64,000 nt of DNA from Amycolatopsis mediterranei (GTDB lineage Bacteria; Actinomycetota; Actinomycetes; Mycobacteriales; Pseudonocardiaceae). The notes under the pieces are model-generated. The model made no database searches. It was not told where the DNA came from and worked only from the letters and a program-made list of their open reading frames with translations. Position numbers and translations under genes: made by a program. Where the stretch lies: contig NZ_CP100416.1 of NCBI RefSeq assembly GCF_026017845.1, positions 386,972-450,971 on the forward strand, in the 5' to 3' direction. Shown one piece after another: positions 49,731-59,045 of this stretch (positions are counted from its first letter, which is position 1; each line of letters begins with the position of its first letter).

Positions 49731-50328
49731 GCGCCGACCGTAGCCGCCGGCCGGTCTCGATGGCGAAGACCAGGCCCAGGCCCAGTCCGAAGGACAACAG
49801 CAGGCCCTTCGCCGGCTCGTCGGCGAAAGCGGCTCCGCCCGCGAGGCCGATCAGGACGCTGTACGCCGCCCAGATCGCCGCTCCGGCCAGGTCGAGCGGC
49901 ACGAACCGGCGCAGCGGGTAGCCGAGGCTGCCGTTGGCCAGCGCGCTGGCCACGCGCCCGCCGGGCAGGTAGCGGGCGGCGATGATCAGCAGGCCGCCGT
50001 GGTGGCGCACCTGGTCACGGGCCCATTCGTAGCGATGGCGTCCCTCGGGGCCGCGCTGCAGCCGCGCGATGGCCTGCGGCCCGGCCGCCCGGCCGACGAC
50101 GTACCCCAGGCAGTCGCCCGCCCACGCGCCGATGGCCGCGACGGCGGCGAGCAGCGTCAGGTGCGCGGGATCGGGGCCGAACAGGACGGCGACGGTGACG
50201 ACCGTGGTCTCGCTGGGCATGAAGGGCAGCAGCGCGTCCAACCCGGACACCGCGAAGACGAGCACCCACAGCCACGGCGAGCCGAGCGCATCGCGCAGCA
50301 GCTCGGTGACCTGGCCCAGGAGTTCCAC
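49627..50328 (-). CDS. DedA-family membrane protein
   Basis: 233 residues. VSGLDALLPFMPSETTVVTVAVLFG, LGYVVGRAAG, RYLPGGRVASALANGSLGYPLRRFVPLDLAGAAIWAAYSVLIG are DedA/SNARE-associated (VTT) motifs; the family flips or moves phospholipids. The last 40 or so residues are Arg/Gly-rich and read antiphase to the isomerase gene; a usual family end lies near 49735, so the tail is probably a stop-codon loss. Confidence 0.9.
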   Translation of the reverse strand: MELLGQVTELLRDALGSPWLWVLVFAVSGLDALLPFMPSETTVVTVAVLFGPDPAHLTLLAAVAAIGAWAGDCLGYVVGRAAGPQAIARLQRGPEGRHRYEWARDQVRHHGGLLIIAARYLPGGRVASALANGSLGYPLRRFVPLDLAGAAIWAAYSVLIGLAGGAAFADEPAKGLLLSFGLGLGLVFAIETGRRLRSAHARSDRRPRRRAQAGGAGGRTVGPGAELSEVDCP

Positions 50329-50391
50329 GGCTCAATGGTGATCACCGAAGGTCACCTGTGGGTGACGGAGCGGGGGTGCCTCGATGAACGT

Positions 50392-51192
50392 TCAGCCCGG
50401 GGCGACGGCGGCCCAGGGAACCGTCAGTTCACCCAGCCGGATCCGGGACGGCGGCCCCAGCACCGGCCGGCCCCGCGCGGCCAGCAGCCGGACCGTCTCC
50501 AGCCAGCGCGAGCGCACCCCGAACGCCTGGTGCGGTGCCGCCGTCGCCCAGCAGGCGTCCAGCTCGGACAACAGCGAGTGGACGCGCTCACCGGGCACGT
50601 TCCGGTGGATCAGCGCCTTCGGCAGCCGCTCGGCGATCATCGACGGCTTTTCCAGTCCGGCCAGCCGCATCGACAACGTCAGCGAAACCGGCCCGGCCCG
50701 GGAGACCAGGACCCACGTCGACAGCCGTCCGATCTCGTCGCAGGTGCCCTCGACCAAGAGGCCTTCGGCGGGCATCGAGCCGAGCATCAGGTCCCACGCG
50801 CCCGCGACCTCGTCCTCGGCGTACTGCCTCAGCACGTTGAACGCCCGCACCAGCACCGGCCGCGTCCCGGCGAGCTCGAAGCCGCCGCGGCGGAACTCCA
50901 GCAGGGGCGGCGATGCCGCGGGCTGCGCGGCGGCCACCCGCACCGGATCCAGCTCCAGGCCCAGCACCCGGACGTCCGGGCGGACGCGGCGCAGCCACCG
51001 CGCCAGCTCGACCGTCGTCACCGGGGAAGCGCCGTACCCGAGGTCGACGACCAGGGGTGCCTCGGCCGAGCGCAGCAGCCGGGAAGTAGCCGGCGCGGAC
51101 GCGATCCACCGGTCGACCCGGCGCAGGCGGTTCGGGTTGGTCGTGCCGCGCGTCGGCGCGCCGACCGGCGTCAGTTTGCTTCGGTGAGCCAC
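50392..51192 (-). CDS. Class I SAM-dependent methyltransferase
   Basis: 266 residues. VVDLGYGASPVTTVELARWL is motif I with Tyr replacing the usual Cys; LGLELDPVRVAAA and FNVLRQYAEDEVAGAW follow. It overlaps the DUF2505 gene by 22 bases and so belongs to its transcript. Substrate unknown. Confidence 0.85.
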   Translation of the reverse strand: MAHRSKLTPVGAPTRGTTNPNRLRRVDRWIASAPATSRLLRSAEAPLVVDLGYGASPVTTVELARWLRRVRPDVRVLGLELDPVRVAAAQPAASPPLLEFRRGGFELAGTRPVLVRAFNVLRQYAEDEVAGAWDLMLGSMPAEGLLVEGTCDEIGRLSTWVLVSRAGPVSLTLSMRLAGLEKPSMIAERLPKALIHRNVPGERVHSLLSELDACWATAAPHQAFGVRSRWLETVRLLAARGRPVLGPPSRIRLGELTVPWAAVAPG

Positions 51193-51677
51193 TTCGCCGT
51201 GAATTCGGCTTCGCGCTCCAGCAGTTTCGTGACCTGCTCGGCGATCACGCTCTCCAGCTTCCCGCCGAACAGCGGGATCCGGACCGTCACCTCGCCGCTG
51301 ATCCGCAGGACCGTCTTGTCACCGTTGGCCAGCAACGCCGTCCGGGCGCTGATATCACCCGGAACGCCGCCGACCTCGACGGTTGCGTTGCCCTGCCGCC
51401 CGGTGCCGTCGTTGCTCACCCGCCACGTCTGCGTGCGGGTCACCAGCAGGTCGCCCTTGTGCAGCGTCCGCACCGCCTGCGGCAGCTTGTCCGCGCTGAT
51501 CCCCTGCCGCAGCTCGTACCGCAGGTCCGAACCGGAGACCTCGTAGGACAGGAGCGCCGCGCTGTGGCCACCGAGCTCCTCCAGGCGCGCCCGCAGCGCC
51601 TCTTCGCCGGCGACGGCCGCGTACGTGGACGCGACGTCGGCGGCGAACTCGGCACGGTGCTCGATCCGGGATCCCAT
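51171..51677 (-). CDS. DUF2505 protein (Rv0481c-like)
   Basis: 168 residues. RIEHRAEFAADVASTYAAVAGEEALRARLEELGGHSAALLSYEV, LRQGISADKLPQAVRTLHKGDLLVTRTQTW and VIAEQVTKLLEREAEFTAKWL: a START-like (SRPBCC) fold conserved beside murB in mycolate-lineage and related actinobacteria. Divergent from murB. Confidence 0.92.
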   Translation of the reverse strand: MGSRIEHRAEFAADVASTYAAVAGEEALRARLEELGGHSAALLSYEVSGSDLRYELRQGISADKLPQAVRTLHKGDLLVTRTQTWRVSNDGTGRQGNATVEVGGVPGDISARTALLANGDKTVLRISGEVTVRIPLFGGKLESVIAEQVTKLLEREAEFTAKWLTEAN

Positions 51678-51688
51678 GAGCCGGACAG

Positions 51689-51694
51689 TACCGT
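51689..51694 (+). promoter_or_regulatory. -10 element of leaderless murB transcript
   Basis: TACCGT ends seven bases before GTG 51702. There is no Shine-Dalgarno sequence. The -35 is not clear. Confidence 0.5.
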
Positions 51695-51701
51695 CAGACG
51701 C

Positions 51702-52757
51702 GTGAACTCCGCTCGAACTCCCGCTCTCCCGAAGCTCGCCGCGTACACCACGCTGCGTCTCGGCGGCCCGGCCCGTCAGTTCGTCAGCGCCGTGACCAGC
51801 GAAGATCTCATCGCGGCGGTCCGCGAGGCGGACGCGGCGGGCGAGCCGGTGCTGCTGCTCGGCGGCGGCTCCAACCTGGTGGTCGGCGACGCGGGGTTCG
51901 ACGGCACGCTCGTCGAGGTGGCGAACACCGGCTGGCGCCGCGACGGCGATCGCGTAGAGGTCCAAGCCGGCCAGAACTGGGACGCGTTCGTCGCCGCGCT
52001 GGTCGAGGCCGGGCTGGGTGGGCTCGAATGCCTTTCCGGCATCCCCGGCAGCGTCGGCGCGACACCGATCCAGAACGTCGGCGCGTACGGCTGCGAGGTC
52101 GCCGAGTCGATCGTCTCGGTGGAGCTGTACGACCGCGGGACGCGCGAAGTGCGCACGCTCAAGGCCGGCGAACTCGGCTTCGCCTACCGCACCAGCGTCC
52201 TCAAGGGCACCGACACCGGGGTCGTCCTCTCGGTCCGCTTCGAGGTCCGCGAAGACGGCCTTTCCGCGCCCATCCGCTACGCCGAGCTGGCGCGCACCCT
52301 CGGCGTCGAGATCGGCGCCCGCGTCCCGGCCGCCGAAGCCCGCGAAGCCGTCCTCGAGCTGCGTCGCGGCAAAGGCATGGTGCTCGACCCGGACGACCAC
52401 GACACGTGGAGCGCCGGCTCGTTCTTCACCAACCCGATCGTGCCGAGCGCCGAGGCCGAAGCGGTGCTCGAGCGGATCACGGCGGTCGTCGGCGCCGAAA
52501 CGCCGCAGTACCCGGCCGACGGTGGCGTCAAGCTGTCCGCGGCCTGGCTGATCGAGCGCGCCGGCTTCGGCAAGGGGTACCCCGGTCCGGGGAACCGGGT
52601 TTCGCTGTCGACGAAGCACACCCTGGCGCTGACCAACCGCGGCGACGCGACGACGGAGGACCTGCTGGCCCTGGCCCGCGAGGTCCGCGACGGCGTTTTC
52701 GAGCGCTTCGGCGTCCGGCTGCACCCCGAACCGCTGCTGATCAACTGCGTGATTTGA
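51702..52757 (+). CDS. murB: UDP-N-acetylenolpyruvoylglucosamine reductase
   Basis: 351 residues. FAD-binding fold: LLLGGGSNLVVGDAGFDGTLVEV, GIPGSVGATPIQNVGAYGCEV, YRTSVLK, and the catalytic serine and partner in SAGSFFTNPIV. It reduces enolpyruvyl-UDP-GlcNAc to UDP-MurNAc, the second step of peptidoglycan synthesis. Position matches Rv0482. Confidence 0.96.
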   Translation: MNSARTPALPKLAAYTTLRLGGPARQFVSAVTSEDLIAAVREADAAGEPVLLLGGGSNLVVGDAGFDGTLVEVANTGWRRDGDRVEVQAGQNWDAFVAALVEAGLGGLECLSGIPGSVGATPIQNVGAYGCEVAESIVSVELYDRGTREVRTLKAGELGFAYRTSVLKGTDTGVVLSVRFEVREDGLSAPIRYAELARTLGVEIGARVPAAEAREAVLELRRGKGMVLDPDDHDTWSAGSFFTNPIVPSAEAEAVLERITAVVGAETPQYPADGGVKLSAAWLIERAGFGKGYPGPGNRVSLSTKHTLALTNRGDATTEDLLALAREVRDGVFERFGVRLHPEPLLINCVI

Positions 52758-52791
52758 GCCAAACCGGGCAACCCGTACGTGTGTAGGACGT

Positions 52792-52805
52792 CTTTGTCGA
52801 CAAAG
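52792..52805. promoter_or_regulatory. 14-bp palindrome before the L,D-transpeptidase
   Basis: CTTTGTCGACAAAG is self-complementary and lies 110 bases before GTG 52916. It is followed by a CGACG / CGTCG inverted pair near 52838-52852. Candidate regulator sites for the cell-wall operon. Confidence 0.5.
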
Positions 52806-52915
52806 GCAACGCCGCCTGATCGGATGGTTTTTACCTTTCGACGGGTAACGTCGGCCGGGCTACCAGCGCTAAGAGCGTGTGCCCGCTGGTCGGCGGGGGA
52901 TTTCAGGAGGTTGCG

Positions 52916-54097
52916 GTGATCGAACGGCGTACGGTCTTCAAGGCTGCTCTGGCCGCTGGGGCCGCACTGGTCGCCGCGGCGTGTTCGAGCGAGACGGGCG
53001 GGACCGCCAAGCCGACCGGCGCCAACAGCGACGGTGAGGGCGGTGGCGCGCAGCCAGTGGCGAAGATCACGGCCGAGCCAGCCGCCGACACCAAGGACGT
53101 CCCGGTGCTCAAGCCCGCCGTGCTCAAGGTCGCCGACGGCAAGCTCACCGAGTGCAAGCTCAGCGCCGACGGCGGCAAGGAGGTCAAGGGCGACCTCTCG
53201 CCCGACGGCCTCACCTGGACCAGCTCCGAGCCGCTCGGCTACGGCAAGACCTACACCTACGCCGCCAAGGCCACCGGCTCCGACGGCAAGCCGGTCGAGT
53301 TCAAGGGCAGCTTCGCCACGATCGCCCCGGCCAAGCAGGTCCGCGCCACGCTCAACCCGGCCGACAACCAGACCGTCGGCGTGGCCATGCCGATCAGCGT
53401 CAAGTTCCAGTCGCCGGTGAAGAACCGCGCCGCGGTCGAGAAGGCCCTGTCCGTGAAGACGGACAAGGGGGAGGTCGAGGGCGCGTGGGGCTGGCTGTCC
53501 GACAGCCAGGTCGACTACCGGCCGAAGGAGTACTGGCCGCAGAACATCACCGTGAACGTCGAGGCGAAGCTCTACGGCGTCGACCTGGGCGGCGGCGCGT
53601 ACGGCAAGGCCGACGTCACCACGAAGTTCAAGATCGGCCGCAACCAGGTGGTCAAGGTCAACACCCCGGACCACCAGATGCGCGTCTACCGCGGCGGGTC
53701 GCAGGTCAAGAGCTACCCGTGCGCGAACGGGCTGGACGCCGAGGTCGACCGCAACACCCCGAACGGCACCTACATCATCATGACCAGGGAGCCGACCGCG
53801 GTGTTCGACAACGCCCGCTACGGCTACACGAACGTCAACAAGAAGTGGGCCTGCCGGTTCTCCAACCACGGCGAGTACATCCACGAGAACCAGGACAACG
53901 CGGCCAACATCGGGAAGAACAACAACTCCCACGGCTGCGTCAACCTGCTCGAAGCCGACGCCAAGGACTTCTTCGACTCGGCGATGATCGGCGACCCGGT
54001 CGAGATCACCGGCTCGAAGCTCAGCCCGCCGATGGCCTCGGACGTCAAGGACTGGAACTACAGCTGGGCGGCCTGGCAAGGGCTGGGTGCGAAGTAG
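52916..54097 (+). CDS. L,D-transpeptidase lipoprotein (Ig-like domains plus YkuD; Rv0483-like)
   Basis: 393 residues from GTG 52916 (AGGAGG upstream). Lipobox LVAAAC with Cys23, preceded by ERRTVFK, which resembles a twin-arginine signal. Two Ig-like domains (to about residue 245) and the YkuD catalytic domain (about 246-370), with the active cysteine in NNNSHGCVNL. It makes 3-3 cross-links in peptidoglycan, outside the membrane. Located between murB and mshA as in mycobacteria. Confidence 0.95.
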   Translation: MIERRTVFKAALAAGAALVAAACSSETGGTAKPTGANSDGEGGGAQPVAKITAEPAADTKDVPVLKPAVLKVADGKLTECKLSADGGKEVKGDLSPDGLTWTSSEPLGYGKTYTYAAKATGSDGKPVEFKGSFATIAPAKQVRATLNPADNQTVGVAMPISVKFQSPVKNRAAVEKALSVKTDKGEVEGAWGWLSDSQVDYRPKEYWPQNITVNVEAKLYGVDLGGGAYGKADVTTKFKIGRNQVVKVNTPDHQMRVYRGGSQVKSYPCANGLDAEVDRNTPNGTYIIMTREPTAVFDNARYGYTNVNKKWACRFSNHGEYIHENQDNAANIGKNNNSHGCVNLLEADAKDFFDSAMIGDPVEITGSKLSPPMASDVKDWNYSWAAWQGLGAK

Positions 54098-54100
54098 CCC

Positions 54101-54916
54101 GTGCGCACCGAAGTCGTCGGGCACGGCGGAGTCCGGCTCGGCCTGCAGGTCGAGGGCGCCGAAAACAGCAGGCCGATCGTGTTCGTGCACGGCTGGGCGC
54201 AGTCGGGCGGCTGCTGGGCCGCGCAGCTGGCCGATCCGGCGCTGACCGAGCGGTTCCGCCTGGTCGCGATGGACCTGCGCGGCCACGGCGCCTCCGACGT
54301 CCCGGCCTCGGGCTATGACGACCCGCAGGTCTGGGCCGACGACCTCGCCGCGGTGCTCGACTTCGCCGGCCCGGACGCGATCGTCGTCGCCTGGTCCTAC
54401 GGCGGCCTGGTGCTGACCGACCACATCCGGGTGCACGGCACCGCACGCCTGCGGGGGCTCGTGCTCGTCGGCGCCATCACCGAAATCGGCCGCGACCGGC
54501 CGGGCGGCCGCGTCGGCGCGCTGATGCGCGAGCACCTGCGGGCGATGCTTTCCGACGATCCGGACATCGCGGTCCCCGCGCTCACCGCGTTCAGCCGCGG
54601 GATGGTCACCGGCCCGGTGCCCGGCGCGCAGGTCCAAGCCCTGCTCGGCGCCTCTCTCAGCGTGCCCCCTTCGGTCCGTTCGGCGCTGTTCCGCCGGGAC
54701 GTCGGCAGCGAAGACGTGCTGGCCGGCATCGACAAACCCACTCTGGTCGTGCACGGCACGGCCGACCGCGTGATCGAGCCCTCGGCGGCCGAACACGCCC
54801 TCGGGAAGATTCCGGGTGCCACCGGGCGTTGGTTCCTTGACGGGGGGCATGCGCCCTTCGCCGAGTCCGCGGCCGAGTTCGACGCGGTGCTCCGGCAGTT
54901 CGCCGAGGAATGCTGA
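54101..54916 (+). CDS. Alpha/beta hydrolase
   Basis: 271 residues from GTG 54101. [17 protein letters not shown] (oxyanion), [12 protein letters not shown], nucleophile Ser in [14 protein letters not shown], acid in [11 protein letters not shown] and His in [15 protein letters not shown]. The elbow is W-S-Y-G-G, typical of esterase/bromoperoxidase-like members. Only three bases from the transpeptidase stop; same transcript. Confidence 0.92.
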   Translation: MRTEVVGHGGVRLGLQVEGAENSRPIVFVHGWAQSGGCWAAQLADPALTERFRLVAMDLRGHGASDVPASGYDDPQVWADDLAAVLDFAGPDAIVVAWSYGGLVLTDHIRVHGTARLRGLVLVGAITEIGRDRPGGRVGALMREHLRAMLSDDPDIAVPALTAFSRGMVTGPVPGAQVQALLGASLSVPPSVRSALFRRDVGSEDVLAGIDKPTLVVHGTADRVIEPSAAEHALGKIPGATGRWFLDGGHAPFAESAAEFDAVLRQFAEEC

Positions 54917-54935
54917 AGCAGCAGGAGACGACCAG

Positions 54936-56309
54936 GTGACCAGCAACATCCGGGGGTTCCGCGCTGGGCTGTCTGGGGCCGAGCCCCAGACCCCAGCCGG
55001 GGGGCGAGCCCCCCTGGACCCCCCGAAAGCGGTCGGCCCGCGCCGGATCGCCGTGCTGTCCGTGCACACCTCGCCGCTCGAGCAGCCCGGGACAGGCGAC
55101 GCCGGCGGGTTGAACGTCTACGTCAGCCAGACCGCGACCGAGATGGCCCGCCGCGGCGTCGAGGTCGAGGTGTTCACCCGCGCGACCGCGTCCGGCCAGC
55201 CGCCGGTGGCCGAGCTGGCGCCCGGGGTGACCGTGCGGCACGTGCAGGCCGGCCCGTTCGAGCCGCTGGGCCGCGACGAGCTGCCCGCCCAGCTGTGCGC
55301 GTTCACCTCCGGCGTGCTGCGGACCGAAGCCTTCCACGAACCCGGCTACTACGACCTCATCCACTCGCACTACTGGCTTTCGGGCCAGGTCGGCTGGCTC
55401 GCCCGCGACCGCTGGTCCGTGCCGCTGGTGCACACCGCGCACACGCTGGCGAAGGTCAAGAACGCCGCGCTCGCCGAGGGCGACAAGCCGGAACCGCGCG
55501 TCCGCGTGATCGGCGAGGAGCAGGTGGTCGCCGAGGCCGACCGGCTGGTCGCCAACACCGCGGTCGAGGCGCGTCAGCTCATCGACCTCTACGACGCCGA
55601 GCCGGACGCGGTGCACGCCGTGCCGCCGGGCGTCGACCTCGAGCGCTTCATGCCGGGCTCCCAGTCCGTGGCGCGCGCCGAACTGGGGCTGGCCGCCGAC
55701 GACGTCGTGCTCGCCTTCGCCGGCCGGATCCAGCCGCTCAAGGCGCCGGACGTGCTGCTGCACGCCGCGGCCGCGATGCTGAGCCGCCGCCCCGAGCTGG
55801 CTTCGCGGCTGGTCGTGCTGATCGTCGGCGGGCCGTCGGGGACCGGGCTCGAGCAGCCGCAGGCCCTGCGCGAGCTGGCCGTTTCGCTGGGCATCGAGGG
55901 GCAGGTCCGGTTCCTGCCGCCGCAGCCGGGCGAACGCCTCGCCCGCGTCTTCCGCGCCGCCGACGTCGTCGCGGTGCCCAGCTACAACGAGTCGTTCGGC
56001 CTGGTCGCCCTCGAGGCGCAGGCCTGCGGGACGCCGGTGGTCGCCGCGGAGGTCGGCGGGCTGCCGGTGGCGGTGCCGCACGGCGTCTCCGGGCTGCTGG
56101 TGCCAGGGCACGGCGCCGACGAGTGGGCGGACGCGCTGGCCGCGGTCGCGCTCCGCCCGGACCGGCGCGCCGAACTCGCCGCCAACGCCGTCGTGCACGC
56201 GCGCCGGTTCTCCTGGCGCCGGACGACGGACGCGCTCCTGGACATCTATGCTCAGGCCACCAGCGCCTTTTCCCGCGCGCTGGACCTGCGCGCGGAGGTG
56301 GCGGTGTGA
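54936..56309 (+). CDS. mshA: D-inositol-3-phosphate glycosyltransferase, first enzyme of mycothiol synthesis
   Basis: 457 residues from GTG 54936 (AGGAGA upstream). GT-B fold: [24 protein letters not shown] binds inositol phosphate; [33 protein letters not shown]; and the UDP motif [24 protein letters not shown]. It joins GlcNAc from UDP-GlcNAc to 1L-inositol 1-phosphate. Residues about 10-32 are not part of the usual protein: they are encoded by a G/C-rich double palindrome (54971-55014) that looks inserted. Confidence 0.96.
   Translation: MTSNIRGFRAGLSGAEPQTPAGGRAPLDPPKAVGPRRIAVLSVHTSPLEQPGTGDAGGLNVYVSQTATEMARRGVEVEVFTRATASGQPPVAELAPGVTVRHVQAGPFEPLGRDELPAQLCAFTSGVLRTEAFHEPGYYDLIHSHYWLSGQVGWLARDRWSVPLVHTAHTLAKVKNAALAEGDKPEPRVRVIGEEQVVAEADRLVANTAVEARQLIDLYDAEPDAVHAVPPGVDLERFMPGSQSVARAELGLAADDVVLAFAGRIQPLKAPDVLLHAAAAMLSRRPELASRLVVLIVGGPSGTGLEQPQALRELAVSLGIEGQVRFLPPQPGERLARVFRAADVVAVPSYNESFGLVALEAQACGTPVVAAEVGGLPVAVPHGVSGLLVPGHGADEWADALAAVALRPDRRAELAANAVVHARRFSWRRTTDALLDIYAQATSAFSRALDLRAEVAV
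54971..55014. repeat. Palindromic repeat element inside the mshA N-terminal coding region
   Basis: GTCTGGGGC (54971-54979), three bases, GCCCCAGAC (54983-54991) form one perfect stem; GGGGGGC (54999-55005), two bases, GCCCCCC (55008-55014) form another. The style matches dispersed GC-rich intergenic elements of actinobacterial genomes. It keeps frame and adds about 23 residues before the conserved MshA start. Confidence 0.7.
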
Positions 56310-56818
56310 GCCTGGACGAGCTGATCCAGTCTACTTTGGACTCGGCGGGGCTGGAGTACGACAAGCGCGGGCCGGGCAAGTACTTCGTCACGCTGCCGGG
56401 GACGAAGAAGCTGCAGACGAACGCGTGGCTGGTCGACGGCGACCACGCGTTTTCGGTGGAGGCCTTCGTCTGCCGCCGCCCCGATGAGTCCCATGAGGAC
56501 GTTTACCGGTTCCTGTTGCAGCGCAACGCGAAGCTCTACGGCGTTCACTACACAGTGGACAGTCTCGGGGACATCTACCTGGTCGGCCGGTTCGGCAAGG
56601 AGACGATGAGCGCCGACGAGCTCGACAAGGTGCTCGGCCAGGTGCTGGAAGCGGCCGACGGCGACTTCAACACCCTGCTCGAGATCGGCTTCGCGACGTC
56701 GATCAAGCGCGAGTGGGACTGGCGCGTCTCCCGCGGGGAATCCCTGGCCAACCTCCAGGCGTTCAAGCACCTCGTCGCGCCCGGGAAGCCGCACGAACCG
56801 GGCTTGACCGAGTCGTGA
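56306..56818 (+). CDS. YbjN-domain protein (Rv0487-like)
   Basis: 170 residues from GTG 56306, overlapping the mshA stop by 4. [36 protein letters not shown] and [50 protein letters not shown] are the YbjN core. It is probably a chaperone-like or sensory fold; function unknown. Synteny with Rv0487 is exact. Confidence 0.93.
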   Translation: MSLDELIQSTLDSAGLEYDKRGPGKYFVTLPGTKKLQTNAWLVDGDHAFSVEAFVCRRPDESHEDVYRFLLQRNAKLYGVHYTVDSLGDIYLVGRFGKETMSADELDKVLGQVLEAADGDFNTLLEIGFATSIKREWDWRVSRGESLANLQAFKHLVAPGKPHEPGLTES

Positions 56819-56887
56819 CCCGGGCCGTGCAACGGCCCTGAACCGGACATCCGTCTCCCCGCCAGCCGAACTGGAGGGAGACGCAGG

Positions 56888-57757
56888 ATGCGGACTCGAT
56901 GGAGAGCCGGGCTCGCGGTCGTGGGCGTGGCGTTCGTGCTGGCGGGCTGCTCGGCGGCCCAGCAGAGCAAATCGTCCACGGCGGACAGTGCCGGTTCCGG
57001 GCCGGTGCCTGCGGCGCCGCAGCAGGGCGCCGGCAAATCCGGGCCGGAGAAGGTGACCCCGCCGCAGCCGGGCGCCACCGAACGCAAGCTTTCGCGCAGT
57101 GCCCGGCTGGAACTGACCGCCCCCAAGGTGGTCGACGTCGTCGCGCAGGCCCGCGGCATCGCGCTGGGCGCCGGCGGCTACACCGGTCAGGAGAGCACGG
57201 GCGACGAGCTGGCGACGCTCAACCTCGCGGTGCCCGCGGACAAGCTCGACGGCGTGCTCGACCAGCTGTCGCACCTGGGCAGCGGCATGGTGAAGCGGGA
57301 GCTGAACACCCAGGACGTGACCGAGCAGGTCGTCGACGTCGAAGCGCGGCTGGCGACGCAGCGGGCGTCGGTGGAGCGGATCCGCGCGTTGCTGGCGAAG
57401 GCGACGTCGGTGTCCGAGATCGCCTCGGTCGAGGGCGAGCTGACGAGCCGCGAGGCGACCCTGGAATCACTCGAACAGCAGCGGAACTCGCTGGCCGGCA
57501 GCGTCGCGATGGCGACCGTGGCGATGACCATCCGCAGCGTCGCCGCGCCCCCGCCGCCGGCGGAGGACCACGGCGGGTTCCTCGGCGGGCTGGCCGGTGG
57601 CTGGCACGCGTTCCTCGTCTTCGGCGGCGGCCTGCTGACCGTGCTGGGCGCGCTCGCGCCGTTCCTGCTGTTCCTCGTGCCGCTGGGGTGGCTCGGCTGG
57701 TGGCTGCACCGCCGTCGCCGTCCGGTGGCGGCGGCGCCGGAGCCGGGCGAGAGCTGA
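56888..57757 (+). CDS. DUF4349 lipoprotein
   Basis: 289 residues. Lipobox VAFVLAGC with Cys21. The DUF4349 region has ERKLSRSARLELTAPKVVDVVAQARGIALGAGGYTGQES, LAVPADKLDGVLDQLSHLGSGMVKRELNTQDVTEQVVDVEARLATQRASVERIRALLAKA and a coiled coil. A C-terminal membrane helix (LVFGGGLLTVLGALAPFLLFLVPLGWLGWWL) and basic tail follow. It spans the envelope; role unknown. Confidence 0.92.
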   Translation: MRTRWRAGLAVVGVAFVLAGCSAAQQSKSSTADSAGSGPVPAAPQQGAGKSGPEKVTPPQPGATERKLSRSARLELTAPKVVDVVAQARGIALGAGGYTGQESTGDELATLNLAVPADKLDGVLDQLSHLGSGMVKRELNTQDVTEQVVDVEARLATQRASVERIRALLAKATSVSEIASVEGELTSREATLESLEQQRNSLAGSVAMATVAMTIRSVAAPPPPAEDHGGFLGGLAGGWHAFLVFGGGLLTVLGALAPFLLFLVPLGWLGWWLHRRRRPVAAAPEPGES

Positions 57758-58243
57758 GGGGAACAGGCGGGACGGCTCGAGGGAGGGGGAGTCGCGATCT
57801 CGAGCCGCCCCGCTGAAGTTCCCGCCGATCAGGACCCGGTGACGAGGGGGGTGTCAACGGGGCCGGCGGGCCGCGGCCCGGCAGGGGGGAGACGAGCCGC
57901 GGTCAATGCCCGAATCCGGCCGGGGAGTGCGTGGAATCCGGCCGCTCGGGACGTAGCCAACCTGTCAGATCCCGCCCGGTAATCACAAGGCTACTGGCTA
58001 GCCCGTTCGAGTGAATTTTCGAAATGTCGATAACGGTGTGCAGTCTGTGGTCGGATTTTTGCGCGTTGTTGGCGGGAGGACTTGTCGAAGAGTGAGGTGT
58101 TACTTCGCGGTAACACACTCTGCGTAGGACGGATGCTGCGGCGGAGGTCACCACTCGGTCGCGTGGTGCGTTCTGGCAGGCTGTCAGGCTAGAACGACAC
58201 AGCGGCGCGGAGCGCCTCGGTTGAGGGTGGTGGAGGGGCAGGG
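57758..58243. other. 486-base intergenic region before gpmA
   Basis: No gene seen. The stretch 58000-58060 is relatively AT-rich and holds promoters for gpmA. A 20-bp palindrome lies at 58097-58116. A Shine-Dalgarno-like GGAGGGGCAGGG precedes ATG 58244. Confidence 0.6.
58097..58116. promoter_or_regulatory. GTTAC-N6-GTAAC inverted repeat upstream of gpmA
   Basis: GTGTTACTTCGCGGTAACAC is an inverted repeat with 7-bp arms. The GTTAC-N6-GTAAC core resembles half of an actinobacterial GlnR site (GTnAC-N6-GaAAC) and some PhoP-type sites. Which regulator binds is unknown. Confidence 0.5.
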
Positions 58244-58993
58244 ATGGGCGAGATCGGGACGTTGGTGCTGCTGCGGCACGGGCAGAGCACGTGGAACGCG
58301 GAAAACCTGTTCACCGGCTGGGTGGACGTACCGCTTTCGGAGCAGGGCGAGGGCGAAGCCCGCCAGGGCGGCCGGCTGCTGGCCGACGCCGGGCTGCTCC
58401 CGGACGTGGTGCACACCTCGCTGCTGCGCCGCGCGATCTCCACCGCGAACATCGCGCTGGACGCCGCCGACCGGCATTGGATCCCGGTGAAGCGCGACTG
58501 GCGCCTCAACGAGCGCCACTACGGCGCGCTGCAGGGCAAGGACAAGAAGCAGACCCTCGCCGAGTTCGGCGAGGAGCAGTTCATGCTCTGGCGCCGCTCG
58601 TACGACACCCCGCCGCCGCCGATCGACCCGCAGGACGAGTGGAGCCAGGTTGGCGACCCCCGCTACGCCGGCCTCGGCGACCAGGCGCCGCTGACCGAGT
58701 GCCTGAAGGACGTCGTCGAGCGGCTGCTGCCGTACTGGGAGTCCGAAATCGTGCCGGACCTCCGCGCGGGCAAGACCGTGCTGGTCGCCGCGCACGGCAA
58801 CTCGCTGCGCGCGCTGGTCAAGCACCTCGACGGCATCTCCGACGCCGACATCGCGGGCCTGAACATCCCGACCGGCATCCCGCTGCGCTACGACCTCACC
58901 GAGGACCTGCAGCCGGTGAAGCCGGGTGGCGAGTACCTCGACCCCGACGCCGCCAAGGAAGCCGCCGCCGCGGTGGCGAACCAGGGCCGCTGA
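58244..58993 (+). CDS. gpmA: 2,3-bisphosphoglycerate-dependent phosphoglycerate mutase
   Basis: 249 residues. [33 protein letters not shown] with the phosphohistidine His12, [37 protein letters not shown], and [40 protein letters not shown] with the second His. Interconverts 3- and 2-phosphoglycerate. Next to senX3-regX3 as in mycobacteria (Rv0489). Confidence 0.97.
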   Translation: MGEIGTLVLLRHGQSTWNAENLFTGWVDVPLSEQGEGEARQGGRLLADAGLLPDVVHTSLLRRAISTANIALDAADRHWIPVKRDWRLNERHYGALQGKDKKQTLAEFGEEQFMLWRRSYDTPPPPIDPQDEWSQVGDPRYAGLGDQAPLTECLKDVVERLLPYWESEIVPDLRAGKTVLVAAHGNSLRALVKHLDGISDADIAGLNIPTGIPLRYDLTEDLQPVKPGGEYLDPDAAKEAAAAVANQGR

Positions 58994-59009
58994 CGCAAGT
59001 CCGTGAAAA

Positions 59010-59042
59010 CCCCCTCACCGGCTCCGGAAGCCGGTGAGGGGG
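59010..59042. terminator. Terminator hairpin between gpmA and the LuxR-type gene
   Basis: CCCCCTCACCGGCT (59010-59023) pairs perfectly with 59029-59042 around CCGGA. An AAAA stretch on the left side serves as T-run for the minus-strand gene. Works for both convergent genes. Confidence 0.85.
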
Positions 59043-59045
59043 CCT

